A DNA stretch of 64,000 nt from Paenibacillus sp. 1011MAR3C5 (GTDB lineage Bacteria; Bacillota; Bacilli; Paenibacillales; Paenibacillaceae): NCBI RefSeq assembly GCF_003591485.1, contig NZ_QZCF01000003.1, positions 248,001 to 312,000 on the forward strand. The letters run 5' to 3'. Positions 7,397-16,569 of the stretch are shown one piece after another (position 1 is the first letter of the stretch; each line of letters opens with the position of its first letter). Made by a program: the position numbers and the translations under genes. The notes beneath the pieces are model-generated. The model made no database searches and was not told the origin of the DNA. It saw only the letters and a list, made by a program, of their open reading frames with translations.

Positions 7397-8164
7397 ATGA
7401 TGAAGGGTCCAAATTTCAGTATCGAAGGCAAAATCGCCATTGTTACGGGAGCGAGCAAGGGAATCGGCTACGGGCTGGCGCAAGCGCTGGCGGCTGCTGG
7501 AGCGAAGGTGGCGGCGACAGCGCGCAAGAAGGAGGATCTGGCCACATTGGTGGATGAGATCAAGGAAGCCGGGGGAGAAGCGGCGGCTTACGCGCTGGAC
7601 GTGCGCAATGTATCTCAGATCAAAGAGGTATTCGGACAGATTGCGGCCGACTTCGGACGGATTGATATTTTGGTGAACAACGCAGGTCTTGGGGAAGGGA
7701 TGCTTGCCGAAGACGTCACGGAGGAGTATTGGGACGATATGCTCGACGTGAATCTGAAGGGAGTATTCTTCTGCTGTCAGACGGCGGGCAACTATATGCT
7801 GAAGCAAGGCTATGGCAAAATCGTTAACGTCAGCTCCCAGGTAAGCATCGTCGGCATCCCGGAAGGCGTGGCGTATTGCGCGTCGAAGGGCGGCGTGAAC
7901 CAGCTGACCAAGGTACTGGCCCTGGAATGGTCGAGCAGAGGCGTCAATATTAATGCCGTCGGCCCGACATTCATCTATACGCCGGGAACAGCAGAGAGGC
8001 TCGATACGCCGGACTTCCGCGCGAATGTGCTATCACGGATACCGGCTGGGCGTATCGGATCGATTGATGATGTGGCAGGTGCGGTTGTTTATCTCGCGTC
8101 TCCCGCCGCGGATTTGGTGACGGGTACGCTGCTGTTAGTAGACGGCGGCTGGACATCGCAATAG
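7397..8164 (+). CDS. SDR family NAD(P)-dependent oxidoreductase
   Basis: A cytosolic enzyme of about 255 residues with the classical short-chain dehydrogenase signature: cofactor motif TGASKGIG near residue 18, NNAG, the catalytic Ser in VSSQVSIVG, YCASK (Tyr/Lys pair) and a C-terminal VDGGW. The Ala-Arg-Lys segment after beta-2 (AATARKKED) suggests NADP rather than NAD. Overall it resembles gluconate 5-dehydrogenase or 3-oxoacyl-ACP-reductase-like members, and the substrate is not clear. AAAGGAG precedes a cluster of GTG/ATG codons (7391, 7394, 7397, 7400), so the exact start is uncertain. A Lin0512-family gene follows with overlapping SD and stop. Confidence 0.92.
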   Translation: MMKGPNFSIEGKIAIVTGASKGIGYGLAQALAAAGAKVAATARKKEDLATLVDEIKEAGGEAAAYALDVRNVSQIKEVFGQIAADFGRIDILVNNAGLGEGMLAEDVTEEYWDDMLDVNLKGVFFCCQTAGNYMLKQGYGKIVNVSSQVSIVGIPEGVAYCASKGGVNQLTKVLALEWSSRGVNINAVGPTFIYTPGTAERLDTPDFRANVLSRIPAGRIGSIDDVAGAVVYLASPAADLVTGTLLLVDGGWTSQ

Positions 8165-8178
8165 GAGGGATGATGACG

Positions 8179-8538
8179 ATGGAGCAGCTCATGTTTGTAG
8201 AGATTGGGATGGGCATTGATCTGCATGGGCAAAATGTGACCAAAGCGGCAATTCGGGCCGTGCAGAACGCGATTCACCATAATTCCATGCCGGGCATTCG
8301 TACCGTCTTGCCTGACGGAGACTTGAATCGGATGAAAGTGAATGTCCGGCTGGCTGTGCCCGCCGATAAGGATAAGCTGGACCTTGATGCTGTGAAGGAG
8401 AAGCTGCCGTATGGTCAGGTGACATTCGAGGTGGTAGACGGAGGCATGCTGACGACAAGCGGCATCGTGCTTCCGGACAAACAAGATGCGAATGATCTGG
8501 CGTATGTCGTTATTGCTTCTGTAGAGGTAGGGTACTAG
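8179..8538 (+). CDS. Lin0512 family protein
   Basis: A conserved protein of about 119 residues. It begins with the family pattern FVEIGMGIDLHGQNVTKAA followed by RAVQNAIHHNSMPG. Lin0512 (TIGR02058-like) proteins have no established function, but they are small alpha/beta proteins often beside SDR enzymes. AGGAGGG overlaps the SDR stop codon; the ATG at 8179 has the best spacing (9 bp), with ATGs at 8170 and 8173 as alternatives. Co-transcription with the SDR gene suggests a shared pathway. Confidence 0.85.
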   Translation: MEQLMFVEIGMGIDLHGQNVTKAAIRAVQNAIHHNSMPGIRTVLPDGDLNRMKVNVRLAVPADKDKLDLDAVKEKLPYGQVTFEVVDGGMLTTSGIVLPDKQDANDLAYVVIASVEVGY

Positions 8539-8589
8539 TATTCAAGAAGTCTTACAATATTGTCATGCAACTGAAAGCTAGATCAATGG

Positions 8590-8618
8590 TTGTCATCTTC
8601 AACATCCTTTAAGATAAA
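8590..8618 (+). promoter_or_regulatory. Promoter for the 44-residue peptide gene
   Basis: TTGTCA (8590-8595), a 17-bp spacer and GATAAA (8613-8618) give a credible sigma-A promoter about 30 bp upstream of the start codon at 8650. Confidence 0.5.
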
Positions 8619-8649
8619 GTCATAGGCCAAGGACAGAGGAGATGACAAC

Positions 8650-8784
8650 ATGGACAAGCGCATCGTAAGAAGCTTTGCTATAGTATTGGGCTGCCTGTTT
8701 AGCATTGTCTTTACCGGTCGCAACAATTCCCAGTTTGCACAGGAACAGCAACATCAACAAGACGCAGAAGTCGTTCTTCTATAA
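8650..8784 (+). CDS. Small membrane or secreted peptide (44 aa)
   Basis: ATG at 8650 follows GAGGAGA by about 6 bp. The 44-codon frame begins MDKRIVRSFAIVLGCLF, a positively charged N-terminus and a single hydrophobic segment (about residues 8-22). The tail is polar and Gln-rich (QEQQHQQDAEVVLL). It has its own promoter-like sequence and a strong terminator 16 bp after the stop, which together argue for a real gene. The shape fits either a small single-pass membrane protein or a precursor of an exported peptide; a possible signal-peptidase site lies after FTGRNNSQFA. I do not recognise the family. Confidence 0.6.
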   Translation: MDKRIVRSFAIVLGCLFSIVFTGRNNSQFAQEQQHQQDAEVVLL

Positions 8785-8799
8785 ATAGGCAGCCATAAG

Positions 8800-8837
8800 A
8801 AAGCCGGTCCGCGTTTAAAGCGCGGATCGGCTTTTCG
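8800..8837 (+). terminator. Terminator after the peptide gene
   Basis: AAAGCCGGTCCGCG (8800-8813) and CGCGGATCGGCTTT (8821-8834) pair over 14 bp with one G-U, and a short T-run follows. It also serves the convergent acyltransferase gene. Confidence 0.8.
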
Positions 8838-8849
8838 CTTGGAGGCTCG

Positions 8850-10049
8850 CTAGGTGCCGGTGGATGCGGCGTTGCTTTTGATGGAATCGGACTCCAGCGT
8901 GCGGAGCTCGTTTTTGCCGAAGAAGAGGCCGGACACTGCAGGCAAATAGCGATGCGCGAACCATACTGCTGCCCATGAGCCAAGCAGCGCCAGAAGGAAC
9001 CCGGCTCCATACCAGAGGTGAAGAGTCATCTCCGGTGCGCCTTCCGGGCGAAGCACGCGGTAAGCGGCGAGAAACAGCGGGTGGATCAAATAAATGCCGA
9101 ATGACAGCGACCCAAGCTTCCTCAGCTTAGCCAGCCAGAAGAAGTCAGGACTGAACCGATTAAGAAGCTTGGCGCCAGCCCACAGGAACAGAAGGGCGGA
9201 CAGAATCGTGTAGACATTCCATAGCAAGGTGTATACATAGAGCGGACGGGCGATCGCAGCCATCCGAAGATCGAACCATACGCTGGCATGCCACAGACCG
9301 GCGAGAAGCCATACGAGCCAGCATACGGCTATACCCCATCTGCGAAGCGAAGGGCTGCTGTGCTGGCGGCGGGCAACGCTCCACTGCTTGATTGCTGGGT
9401 AATGTATGCCCCAATAGGCGCCCAGCAGATAGAAGCTGATGTAAGAGAATGCCCAGCTTCCTACATTAGGAATAGGTATAAGCTCGTTTAAGCCGAAGAA
9501 GAGCCATTGAAGGATTAACCCGGACGGAATGAGCCAAGACAGAAGCCCAGGCCATTTCTGAAGCAACCATAATGCAATCGGAAAGAGCAGATAGAATTGA
9601 ATGCTGATAAATACGAAATACAAATGAGAATAGGCGGTACCCGTTCCTATTTTCTGCGCAAAGTCAAGAAGAGGGTTGGTAGGAAGGACGGCAGGATCGC
9701 GGGTGAAGTAGACTAGCAGGTAGTAGATTGTCGAAAATACAAGATATGGTATAATAATGTGGATCCATCTCTTTTTGTAAAAGATAAGGATCGTGTCCTT
9801 CGATAGCGGACGATGATAGTAATTCAGGAACAGCACGAAGCTGCTAAGGAAGATGAAGACGGGCGTACCGAATTTCAGAAATATATTGATGAAGTTATAG
9901 ACGGGATAGCTATTCGGGTAGACCAGCATCTCGACTGTGGAGAAGGAAGTGGCGTGTACGGCAAGCACGCCGATAATCGCAATGGCGCGCACGAGGTCGA
10001 TTTCGGACAATCGGCTTCCTTTCGGCTGGTTAACGATGGCACGGTCCAT
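8850..10049 (-). CDS. Acyltransferase family 3 membrane protein
   Basis: A 399-residue integral membrane protein with about ten hydrophobic helices. It starts with the acyltransferase-3 signature SEIDLVRAIAIIGVLAVHATS, containing the conserved R and H, and has FGIYLIHPLFLAAYRV near the C-terminus. Members O-acylate cell-surface polysaccharides, peptidoglycan or antibiotics using cytoplasmic acyl-CoA. The acceptor here is not deducible. The start is the ATG at 10049, 6 bp behind AGGAGAGA; the frame stays open upstream but without a ribosome binding site. It is monocistronic and divergent from the FAD oxidoreductase gene. Confidence 0.9.
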   Translation of the reverse strand: MDRAIVNQPKGSRLSEIDLVRAIAIIGVLAVHATSFSTVEMLVYPNSYPVYNFINIFLKFGTPVFIFLSSFVLFLNYYHRPLSKDTILIFYKKRWIHIIIPYLVFSTIYYLLVYFTRDPAVLPTNPLLDFAQKIGTGTAYSHLYFVFISIQFYLLFPIALWLLQKWPGLLSWLIPSGLILQWLFFGLNELIPIPNVGSWAFSYISFYLLGAYWGIHYPAIKQWSVARRQHSSPSLRRWGIAVCWLVWLLAGLWHASVWFDLRMAAIARPLYVYTLLWNVYTILSALLFLWAGAKLLNRFSPDFFWLAKLRKLGSLSFGIYLIHPLFLAAYRVLRPEGAPEMTLHLWYGAGFLLALLGSWAAVWFAHRYLPAVSGLFFGKNELRTLESDSIKSNAASTGT

Positions 10050-10098
10050 GATTGTCTCTCCTAAATGAATAGTAGATTTTCCAGAATAACCTAGACTC

Positions 10099-10128
10099 AT
10101 TATTGGATGAAAAGTAAACATTAGTCAA
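10099..10128 (-). promoter_or_regulatory. Promoter of the acyltransferase gene
   Basis: On the minus strand TTGACT (10123-10128) and AATAAT (10099-10104) are 18 bp apart, each 5 of 6 to consensus, and about 50 bp before the start codon. Confidence 0.6.
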
Positions 10129-10149
10129 GCGTTAAAATAGGGAGGCTTT

Positions 10150-12081
10150 ATGCGGAGGAAAAACAGGAAAGTGGCTGCGGCTGTCGCTGTGCTCGTCTTC
10201 TGCCTGCTGGCGGCGGGCGGCATGGCGGGGTGGATGCTATACGAGAAGAAGACCGATACGAGCAATTCCAATCTCAGGCAAGCGCTGATCAAGGTGGACT
10301 CGGTGGGGAAGCTTCAGCCTGCTTATGATCTCATTGTGGCGGGCACCGACCCGGAGGGGATCGTGGCGGCATTGTCTGCTGCGCGCAACGGCTTGTCCGT
10401 ACTGCTCGTAGACGGACGCGATCGAGATATATTAGGTGGACTCATGACGATCGGCTGGCTCAATTCGCTTGATCTGAATTATTCGCCGGAGCAGTCGAAG
10501 CTCTCAGACAAGCATCAATTTCTGAACAAGGGAATCTTCCAGGAGTGGTATGACCAGATCGAAGGCACTTCCTTCGATACGCATACGGCAGCCAATGTAT
10601 TCTACCGGATGGTCTTGGCGGAGCCGAATATCGATTTGCTGATGAAGGTTCGTTCTATGGAGCCGATCGTTCTCACTTCCGGTGAGGCGAAGCGCATAAC
10701 CGGATTAAACATCGTGACCGGGGAGGGAGAGGCCAAGCAGGTTGGAGCTGCGGCCGTTATCGATGCAACGCAGGATGGAGATATTGCGGCTGCGGCGGGT
10801 GTGCCTTATACGATCGGAAGGGCCGATATCGGCAGACCGGACGCGCAGATGGCGGTTACGCTTGTTTTCCGGCTGAGCGGGGTTACGCAGGAGGTATGGG
10901 ATTCCTTCGCGACGATCGGCGACGGCACGGGCATCGACAAGATGAGCGCATGGGGATTCAAGGCGGCCCGGGATTACGTCTCTTCCAATCCCGATCGCGT
11001 GGGCATACGCGCGCTTAACGTCGGCAGGGAGAACGATGAGACGGTGCTTATCAATGCTATGCATATTTTCGATATCGATCCGCTCGACCCTGCGTCTGTA
11101 CAAGAAGCGCTGGAGATCGGCAGCGAGGAAGCGCCGCTTATTACGGAGTATCTACGCAAGACGTACAAGCAGCTGGAGAACGTCGAGTTTGCGGGCACAG
11201 CGCCGGAGCTGTACGTACGGGAGACGCGGCATATGCAAGGCGAATACCGGCTGACTGCCGTTGATGTGGTTGACAATCGGGATTTCTGGGACGCTATAGC
11301 CTACGGCTCTTACAAAGTGGACATTCAGCGGATTAACGCTGTCGACAGGGGAGCCATAATTGTAGCGCCCAAGCAGTATGGTGTTCCGTTCCGCTCGCTG
11401 GTTCCGCTGGAGGTGGACCAATTGCTGGTTGTAGGGCGCGCAGCCAGCTTCGACAGTATCCCGCATGGCAGCGCACGCGTCATACCTCTGGGCATGGCGA
11501 CCGGCCAGGCGGCAGGCGTCGCAGCCAAGCTGGCGGCGGAGAGAGGCATGACCTTCCGCGAGCTGTCGAAGTCCGAGGAAGCGATCGGTGAGCTGCGCGG
11601 TCGGCTAACCGAGCAGGGGATGGACCTCACTCGCGCCAGCTTCAAGGAGCCCGACTATATGAAGCATAAGCACTACAAGGGATTGCTTGCGGCGGTCAGC
11701 ATGCTTCTGACATTCGGCGGCGATTATAATGAAGCGTTCCAGCTTGACGCGGGGGCGATGGCCGGGCATTTCTCCAATAGCATGATGATGGTGAAGACGA
11801 TTCATCCTGATTTCTTCAAGGGCAATCCTTATGCGGCGTTAGAGGGACTGGAGGAGCCGGGCCAGCTTCCGCTCACCTTGGATCAGCTAGCCTACGGTGC
11901 GGCCGTTACGGCAGGAGTGGAAGTAAGCCGCGACTCTGCACTGGATGAATTGAAGAAGCGGGGCTGGCTGGCGGCGGAGACGATCGAAACGATTGCCGAC
12001 CCGAATAAGCTGACGAATGGGGAGACGTTCTCGCTCGTGCGGGATATTGTGCAGCATTATGTTGGTGTCGTATATGAATAA
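10150..12081 (+). CDS. FAD-dependent oxidoreductase, membrane-anchored
   Basis: A 643-residue protein. Residues 8-30 are a single hydrophobic anchor, so the bulk lies outside the membrane. The FAD-binding domain starts near residue 58 with YDLIVAGTDPEGIVAALSAA, a Rossmann motif in which the third glycine position is Asp-Pro. It continues with VLLVDGRDRDILGG and a second nucleotide contact, GAAAVIDATQDGDIAAAAG. RETRHMQGEYRLT and PHGSARVIPLGMATGQAAG match the FAD_oxidored family (pfam12831-like) that oxidises polyols or sugars in other bacteria. An SLH-free C-terminal helical domain completes it. GGGAGG precedes the ATG. The gene is monocistronic and the substrate unknown. Confidence 0.88.
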   Translation: MRRKNRKVAAAVAVLVFCLLAAGGMAGWMLYEKKTDTSNSNLRQALIKVDSVGKLQPAYDLIVAGTDPEGIVAALSAARNGLSVLLVDGRDRDILGGLMTIGWLNSLDLNYSPEQSKLSDKHQFLNKGIFQEWYDQIEGTSFDTHTAANVFYRMVLAEPNIDLLMKVRSMEPIVLTSGEAKRITGLNIVTGEGEAKQVGAAAVIDATQDGDIAAAAGVPYTIGRADIGRPDAQMAVTLVFRLSGVTQEVWDSFATIGDGTGIDKMSAWGFKAARDYVSSNPDRVGIRALNVGRENDETVLINAMHIFDIDPLDPASVQEALEIGSEEAPLITEYLRKTYKQLENVEFAGTAPELYVRETRHMQGEYRLTAVDVVDNRDFWDAIAYGSYKVDIQRINAVDRGAIIVAPKQYGVPFRSLVPLEVDQLLVVGRAASFDSIPHGSARVIPLGMATGQAAGVAAKLAAERGMTFRELSKSEEAIGELRGRLTEQGMDLTRASFKEPDYMKHKHYKGLLAAVSMLLTFGGDYNEAFQLDAGAMAGHFSNSMMMVKTIHPDFFKGNPYAALEGLEEPGQLPLTLDQLAYGAAVTAGVEVSRDSALDELKKRGWLAAETIETIADPNKLTNGETFSLVRDIVQHYVGVVYE

Positions 12082-12091
12082 GCGAATGTAG

Positions 12092-12119
12092 CGATTGGAT
12101 ACGATTGGATACGATTGGG
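12092..12119 (+). repeat. Short 11-bp tandem repeat
   Basis: CGATTGGATAC is present twice plus CGATTGGG, directly downstream of the oxidoreductase stop. Function unknown; probably replication slippage. Confidence 0.6.
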
Positions 12120-12239
12120 AGATCATATCGAACTCGCGATTCTATGACGTTCAGAGGTCATCATCGAATGACGAGGGACAACCTTCTTTCTTTTGGTTGC
12201 ATGAACCAGGGGCCCAAACCCAAGAAATGGATTTCCAGC

Positions 12240-12605
12240 TCACTAAAATTGTTTATGGACATGTTGCGCTGCCAGAGACGATAGTTCAAGCATTGAAGCG
12301 GTGGACCGGAATTTGGTCTGCCGCTTTGTCATTTGGTCGAGGCGCCACGGAATGAGCTCCGTAACCTCTCGCGCGAGGTCAATGCATAAGGCTTTGGCAA
12401 GCAGCGGAGAATTTCGGACGGCTTCGTCAGCTCGAATTGCACAGCGATGCCGTAGCCACCTGACGCCCCCTTGCCGATCGTCAAGACGGATCGACCGCAG
12501 AGTCAGAGAGGTGCCGTCCGGAATACGGAAAGTGCTGCGGGCTTCACAGCCGGGCGCGGCTGACGCTTTGGCGCATACGGCTCGCAGTGTCCCCGGCATA
12601 GCGGA
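12240..12605 (-). pseudogene. Remnant of a LuxR-type transcriptional regulator
   Basis: Read on the minus strand and joined across frames, this stretch spells a recognisable regulator C-terminus: MPGTLRAVCAKASAAP, then GTSLTLRSIRLDD, a shift at a run of five G, then GGYGIAVQFELTKPSEILRC, LPKPYALTSRE, a shift, EVTELI, another shift, RGAST. This matches the pattern of GAF/LuxR proteins in which a helical segment precedes LTxREREVTELIxRGLST. At least three frame changes and the missing N-terminus (the ABC gene ends 20 bp upstream) mark it as dead. The helix-turn-helix C-terminus is degraded beyond about 12310. It fills the gap between two intact genes. Confidence 0.65.
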
Positions 12606-12624
12606 ATCCGACAGTTGTTCCGAG

Positions 12625-14466
12625 TTAAGCGGTATGCAGGGCGGCGCGGCTGCCATCCATCTGCTGCCATAGGCTGCGATAGAGTCCCTCTTCAAGATGC
12701 AGCAGCTCGGCATGGGTGCCGGCTTCGACGATCGCGCCGTTCTCCATCGCAACAATCGTATCGGCCTCCTGCACTGTCGTCAGCCTGTGGGCGATGACGA
12801 GCACGGAGCTTCCGCGTTCCTTGGCTCGCTTCAGAATGGCCTCCATCACCTTGCGTTCCGTCTCCAGATCCAGCGCGGAGGTCGCCTCGTCGAAGATCCA
12901 GACAGGCCGGTCGGCAAGCACCGCTCTCGCAATAGCCAGCCGCTGCTTCTGTCCTCCGCTGAGCGAATTGCCATGCTCGCTCATGACGGTATGATAGCCT
13001 TCCGGCAGGGCTTGAATGAAACTATGGGCTTCCGCAATCATCGCCGCTTCAATTAGCTCCGCCTCGGTTGCATCCGGCTTCGCCATCAGCAGATTATCGC
13101 GGATCGACCCGGCATAGAGATAAGGCCGCTGCGGCACATAGGAGACATATTGCCTCGCTTGCTCTGCGCTCTCTACGGTAGCGGCTCCGCATACCTTTAC
13201 AGTGCCGGAGGTAGGGAAGAGGAGTCCGGCCCCAAGCTTGGCGACCGTAGATTTGCCTGAGCCGCTTGATCCGACGATTGCCATGAACGAAGCTGGCCTT
13301 AGCGCAAGCTTGAACTCGTCAAGGAGAAGAGGGCTTGACGCCCTTTCGTCCGACAGTGACCGCTTCTCGGCCTCTTGAATTCCCGCATGCTCATCATAGC
13401 CGAATTGCACGTTGTGCCAAGTCAGACTGGCTTCCTGACCGTCTGTTGACCTATTGGTTTCCCCATTATGCTCCGGTTCTTTCTCCGCATTCCATATGCT
13501 GGCGATTCGAATGGCGGCGCCTTTGGATTCCTGGATTTGTCCCCATAGCTGCCCCAGTGCGAGCAGCGGATTATAAACTCTCCAGATGAGGATGAAGAAC
13601 GCCATTAGTGCTCCGATATGAATTTTACCCTCTACGGCAAGCCAAGCCACGACAAGAATTGTACCCCACGCGATCAGCAATGCGGATGTAACGGACAGCG
13701 ATTGGACAAGCGCTTGCCACCACATTCTGCGCATATACAGATCGTTAAGCTTCTCGCGTTCATGAACGAATCGGTCCGTCATCCATTCTTGGGCATCGAA
13801 GGCCCTCAGCATATCCATGCTTTGAAGGGCATCCTGCTGGCATTGCTTCAGCACGCTTTCCTGATCGGCTACCCGCTTGCCGATGTTCATCAGACGATGG
13901 CGAAGCAGATGGCTGCCTAGCAGACATAGAGGCATGAGCAGGATGACGCCTAGCGCAACCTGCCATTGCAGCGTGAACATATAGATGCAGGCAAAGAGAA
14001 GCATGAGAACTTGGGTGCCCATATTATTAAAGATCGTTACCGGCAGAAGAGTAACTTTATTGGAATCCCAGTAAATACGCTGCTGCAAATCGGCGGAATG
14101 CGAAGCTTGCGCTTTCTCCAGCGGCAGCCGCTGCGCATGATCGGCCAAATCAAGCGCGACATTGCGGTGAAGGATGCTCATATTGTTTTGCTTGAGATAA
14201 TGCCCGATCAGTCCCAGCACAGTCAGCACAAGCAAGCCAATGTTAAAGCCGATGAGCAAGTTTCTTACTTTGTCCAACTCACCCGTTTCCAAAAAATTAA
14301 AGTAAAATTCCATCATCATCGGAATAAGCAGGTGAATGACCAGATCGGTCAGGCAGAGCAGTATCGCCAGTACGAACAACGTCCGGCTGCTGCCGAGCCG
14401 GCTCCATAGCAGCGGAATAAGCTCCCGGATGCGCGGAGTGGCGCTAAGCTGCGGCACTTGTCTCAT
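12625..14466 (-). CDS. ABC exporter half-transporter, permease-ATPase (subunit 2)
   Basis: A 613-residue fusion of a six-helix exporter domain (residues 1-320) and an ATPase domain. Walker A is GSSGSGKST, signature LSGGQKQR, Walker B IFDEATSALD, and the H-loop VIAHRLTT; all are canonical. An insert rich in charged residues lies between the A-strand and Walker A. The ATG at 14466 overlaps the stop of the upstream ABC gene (TGATG), with GGGAGG in front, so the pair is translationally coupled and should form a heterodimer. Substrate is unknown; drug, lipid or peptide export is typical. An open frame continuing upstream to 14604 lies inside the other ABC gene and is not used. Confidence 0.92.
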   Translation of the reverse strand: MRQVPQLSATPRIRELIPLLWSRLGSSRTLFVLAILLCLTDLVIHLLIPMMMEFYFNFLETGELDKVRNLLIGFNIGLLVLTVLGLIGHYLKQNNMSILHRNVALDLADHAQRLPLEKAQASHSADLQQRIYWDSNKVTLLPVTIFNNMGTQVLMLLFACIYMFTLQWQVALGVILLMPLCLLGSHLLRHRLMNIGKRVADQESVLKQCQQDALQSMDMLRAFDAQEWMTDRFVHEREKLNDLYMRRMWWQALVQSLSVTSALLIAWGTILVVAWLAVEGKIHIGALMAFFILIWRVYNPLLALGQLWGQIQESKGAAIRIASIWNAEKEPEHNGETNRSTDGQEASLTWHNVQFGYDEHAGIQEAEKRSLSDERASSPLLLDEFKLALRPASFMAIVGSSGSGKSTVAKLGAGLLFPTSGTVKVCGAATVESAEQARQYVSYVPQRPYLYAGSIRDNLLMAKPDATEAELIEAAMIAEAHSFIQALPEGYHTVMSEHGNSLSGGQKQRLAIARAVLADRPVWIFDEATSALDLETERKVMEAILKRAKERGSSVLVIAHRLTTVQEADTIVAMENGAIVEAGTHAELLHLEEGLYRSLWQQMDGSRAALHTA

Positions 14467-16250
14467 CAGGCCGTCCTCCCTTCGGTATCGTTGTCCTGCC
14501 AGTCGCCTGCTTGAACGAGTGCAGCGTAGCGGCCTTGCATCTGCATGAGCTCCTGATGCGTACCGGATTCCATACACTGACCATCCTCCACATATAAGAT
14601 GCAATCCGCATCCCGCACGGTGGAGAGACGATGGGCAACCACAATGACAGTACGGCCCTTGGCGATGGTTCGCAGCGCTTCCTGCATGGCCGCTTCATTA
14701 GCGGCATCAAGCGCGCTTGTCGGTTCGTCGAGCAGCAGCACGCGCGGATTGCGGATATATGCCCGGGCTAGCGCGAGCCGTTGCTTTTGTCCGCCGGAGA
14801 GTCGCCCGCCGCCTTCGCCCAGACGATGCTCATATCCACCCGGCAAGTCTTTGATGAAGGAATGCGCATTGGCGAGCAGGGCGGCCTGCCTGATTTCCTC
14901 GTCCGTCGCATCAAGCTTGCCGATGCGGATATTGTCAGCGACGGTGGCGTCGAGAATAACAGAGTCCTGAGGCAAGTAAGCCGCATGGTCGCGCCACTGC
15001 TTCCAATTGCCTGCATGAAGCGGGGTTGCGCCATGCCGGATGATGCCTTCATCCGGCGGGTACAGACCGAGCAGCAGCTTAAGGAGCGTGCTCTTGCCGC
15101 TTCCGCTTGGGCCTACAATCGCCGTCTTCTGTCCGTGGCGGAAGGTCGCAGTGAAGCTCTGAAGCACAGGATTGCCGTCATAACGGAACGTACAGCTCTC
15201 AAGGCTGATGTCTGCATCCAGGGTCCACCCCGGCGGTTCGTCGCCGTTGCCGGATTGCCGGGCGTTGGAGTCGGCAGGTTGTTCCGCCAGTTCCAGCGCA
15301 CGGCCCGCATGGGCAATGGCGTCCTGTACCGCTGCCCATGTGTTGGCAATGTGAGCAAGCGGGAAAATAATTCGTTCATAGGAGAGAATGAAGGCTGCTA
15401 TTGCTCCGATGCCTAGTGTACTCTGGACGACCATCCAGGCGCCCATGCCGAAAATATAGGTTTGTCCGAAGAGAAATCCAATCATGATGGCAGAATTGGT
15501 GACGGCGCGGTACATATCCGTTCGAAGCCAGCGGCGCCTTGTTATCTCCACTTGCTGTACCCATTTCTGATTAAAGTCCTTACGTCTATTGAAACTGCGG
15601 GTGACCTCCGCACCTTGCAATTGGTCCAGCAAGGCGGCATCCGTCTCGGCTTGAGCCGTGTTTGTCCGCTCTTGATTAATCCGGATAGGCTTGCCGAGCA
15701 TGTTGCTTAACAGCGGTATGAGCAGTGCGGCGACAAGTGCGCCCGCCATCAGCTGCCAGGACAGCACAGTTAAATACGCGAATAAAAACACGATGGACAG
15801 AACGTTCTGCACGAGCTCAGGCAGCTTCTCATTCAGTCCGGCTTGTGCGCTGACAGCTGACTGGTTCATCCGCTGAAGCTTGTCGCCGGTATGCCAGCTG
15901 TTATATTTCACCAGCCGCATGATGAATAACCCGTTTAGAATATCGCGCTGAAGATTGAGCGTCGTCCGGTTGGATAAGCGCTGCATCAGAAAGGCTTGCA
16001 CGAACGAAATGAGAAGCTCGGCGGCGAATATGGCCCCGAACCAGAGTGCCGCTATCGACAAGGCATTGCCGTCCAGCGCATATGCCGCATCGAAGAGCCG
16101 CCGCATCGCCTCAGCCCAGCCGACCGGGAGCAGTGATGCGACAATGGCGATCATGCTGACACCGGTATAGGAGAGCCATTGCTTCTTAGCGCGTCTCAGC
16201 ATAAGAATAATGATAGAAAGGGATGAGCCCTGCTTCGATGAAGTATTCAA
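14466..16250 (-). CDS. ABC exporter half-transporter, permease-ATPase (subunit 1)
   Basis: A 594-residue exporter half-molecule. Six membrane segments fill about residues 15-300. The ATPase domain has GPSGSGKST, the Q-loop AAYLPQDSVI, signature LSGGQKQR, Walker B LLLDEPTSALD and VVAHRLST, all canonical. The start is TTG at 16250, supported by GGAGGTG 7 bp upstream; no ATG occurs at a suitable position. It is the promoter-proximal gene of a two-gene operon with the partner subunit. The two chains differ enough to be an obligate heterodimer. No dedicated regulator is adjacent, although the LuxR remnant downstream may once have belonged here. Confidence 0.92.
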   Translation of the reverse strand: MNTSSKQGSSLSIIILMLRRAKKQWLSYTGVSMIAIVASLLPVGWAEAMRRLFDAAYALDGNALSIAALWFGAIFAAELLISFVQAFLMQRLSNRTTLNLQRDILNGLFIMRLVKYNSWHTGDKLQRMNQSAVSAQAGLNEKLPELVQNVLSIVFLFAYLTVLSWQLMAGALVAALLIPLLSNMLGKPIRINQERTNTAQAETDAALLDQLQGAEVTRSFNRRKDFNQKWVQQVEITRRRWLRTDMYRAVTNSAIMIGFLFGQTYIFGMGAWMVVQSTLGIGAIAAFILSYERIIFPLAHIANTWAAVQDAIAHAGRALELAEQPADSNARQSGNGDEPPGWTLDADISLESCTFRYDGNPVLQSFTATFRHGQKTAIVGPSGSGKSTLLKLLLGLYPPDEGIIRHGATPLHAGNWKQWRDHAAYLPQDSVILDATVADNIRIGKLDATDEEIRQAALLANAHSFIKDLPGGYEHRLGEGGGRLSGGQKQRLALARAYIRNPRVLLLDEPTSALDAANEAAMQEALRTIAKGRTVIVVAHRLSTVRDADCILYVEDGQCMESGTHQELMQMQGRYAALVQAGDWQDNDTEGRTA

Positions 16251-16263
16251 ACTCGCACCTCCG

Positions 16264-16569
16264 AAAGTGTTCTATAACCAATAATGTCATAAATGGGCAG
16301 AACTTAATAGCCCCTTCGGTATGAATGGGCCATACATCTTCAGGCGGAGATGCGAACCAAGCATCCCTGTGCTGCATTTGATGAAACAGCTCAGAGATAC
16401 GGACGTGCGAGATGATGATAGGCAAAAAGGTAACTGCATAAACACGGCAATGAAAGCAGGTACGGTAGCCAGGCTGTTGTTTCAGCGGGGGAATGGGCGT
16501 ATGACTCGAATGGCAGAAGCCGAGAAGTGTCGTCCCCGGACTTGGGGCTGGGCAGAAAGCCCCGTAGTC
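16264..16569. other. Intergenic region without recognisable gene
   Basis: About 300 bp between the ABC operon start and the nucleotidyltransferase stop, both on the minus strand. It must contain the ABC promoter, but no strong -35/-10 pair stands out. Short open frames here show no recognisable protein pattern. Confidence 0.5.

Noticed and set aside
12243-12755. Intact minus-strand gene of 170 residues
   Set aside because: It overlaps the ABC gene and holds only one frame of a multiply frameshifted LuxR-type remnant.
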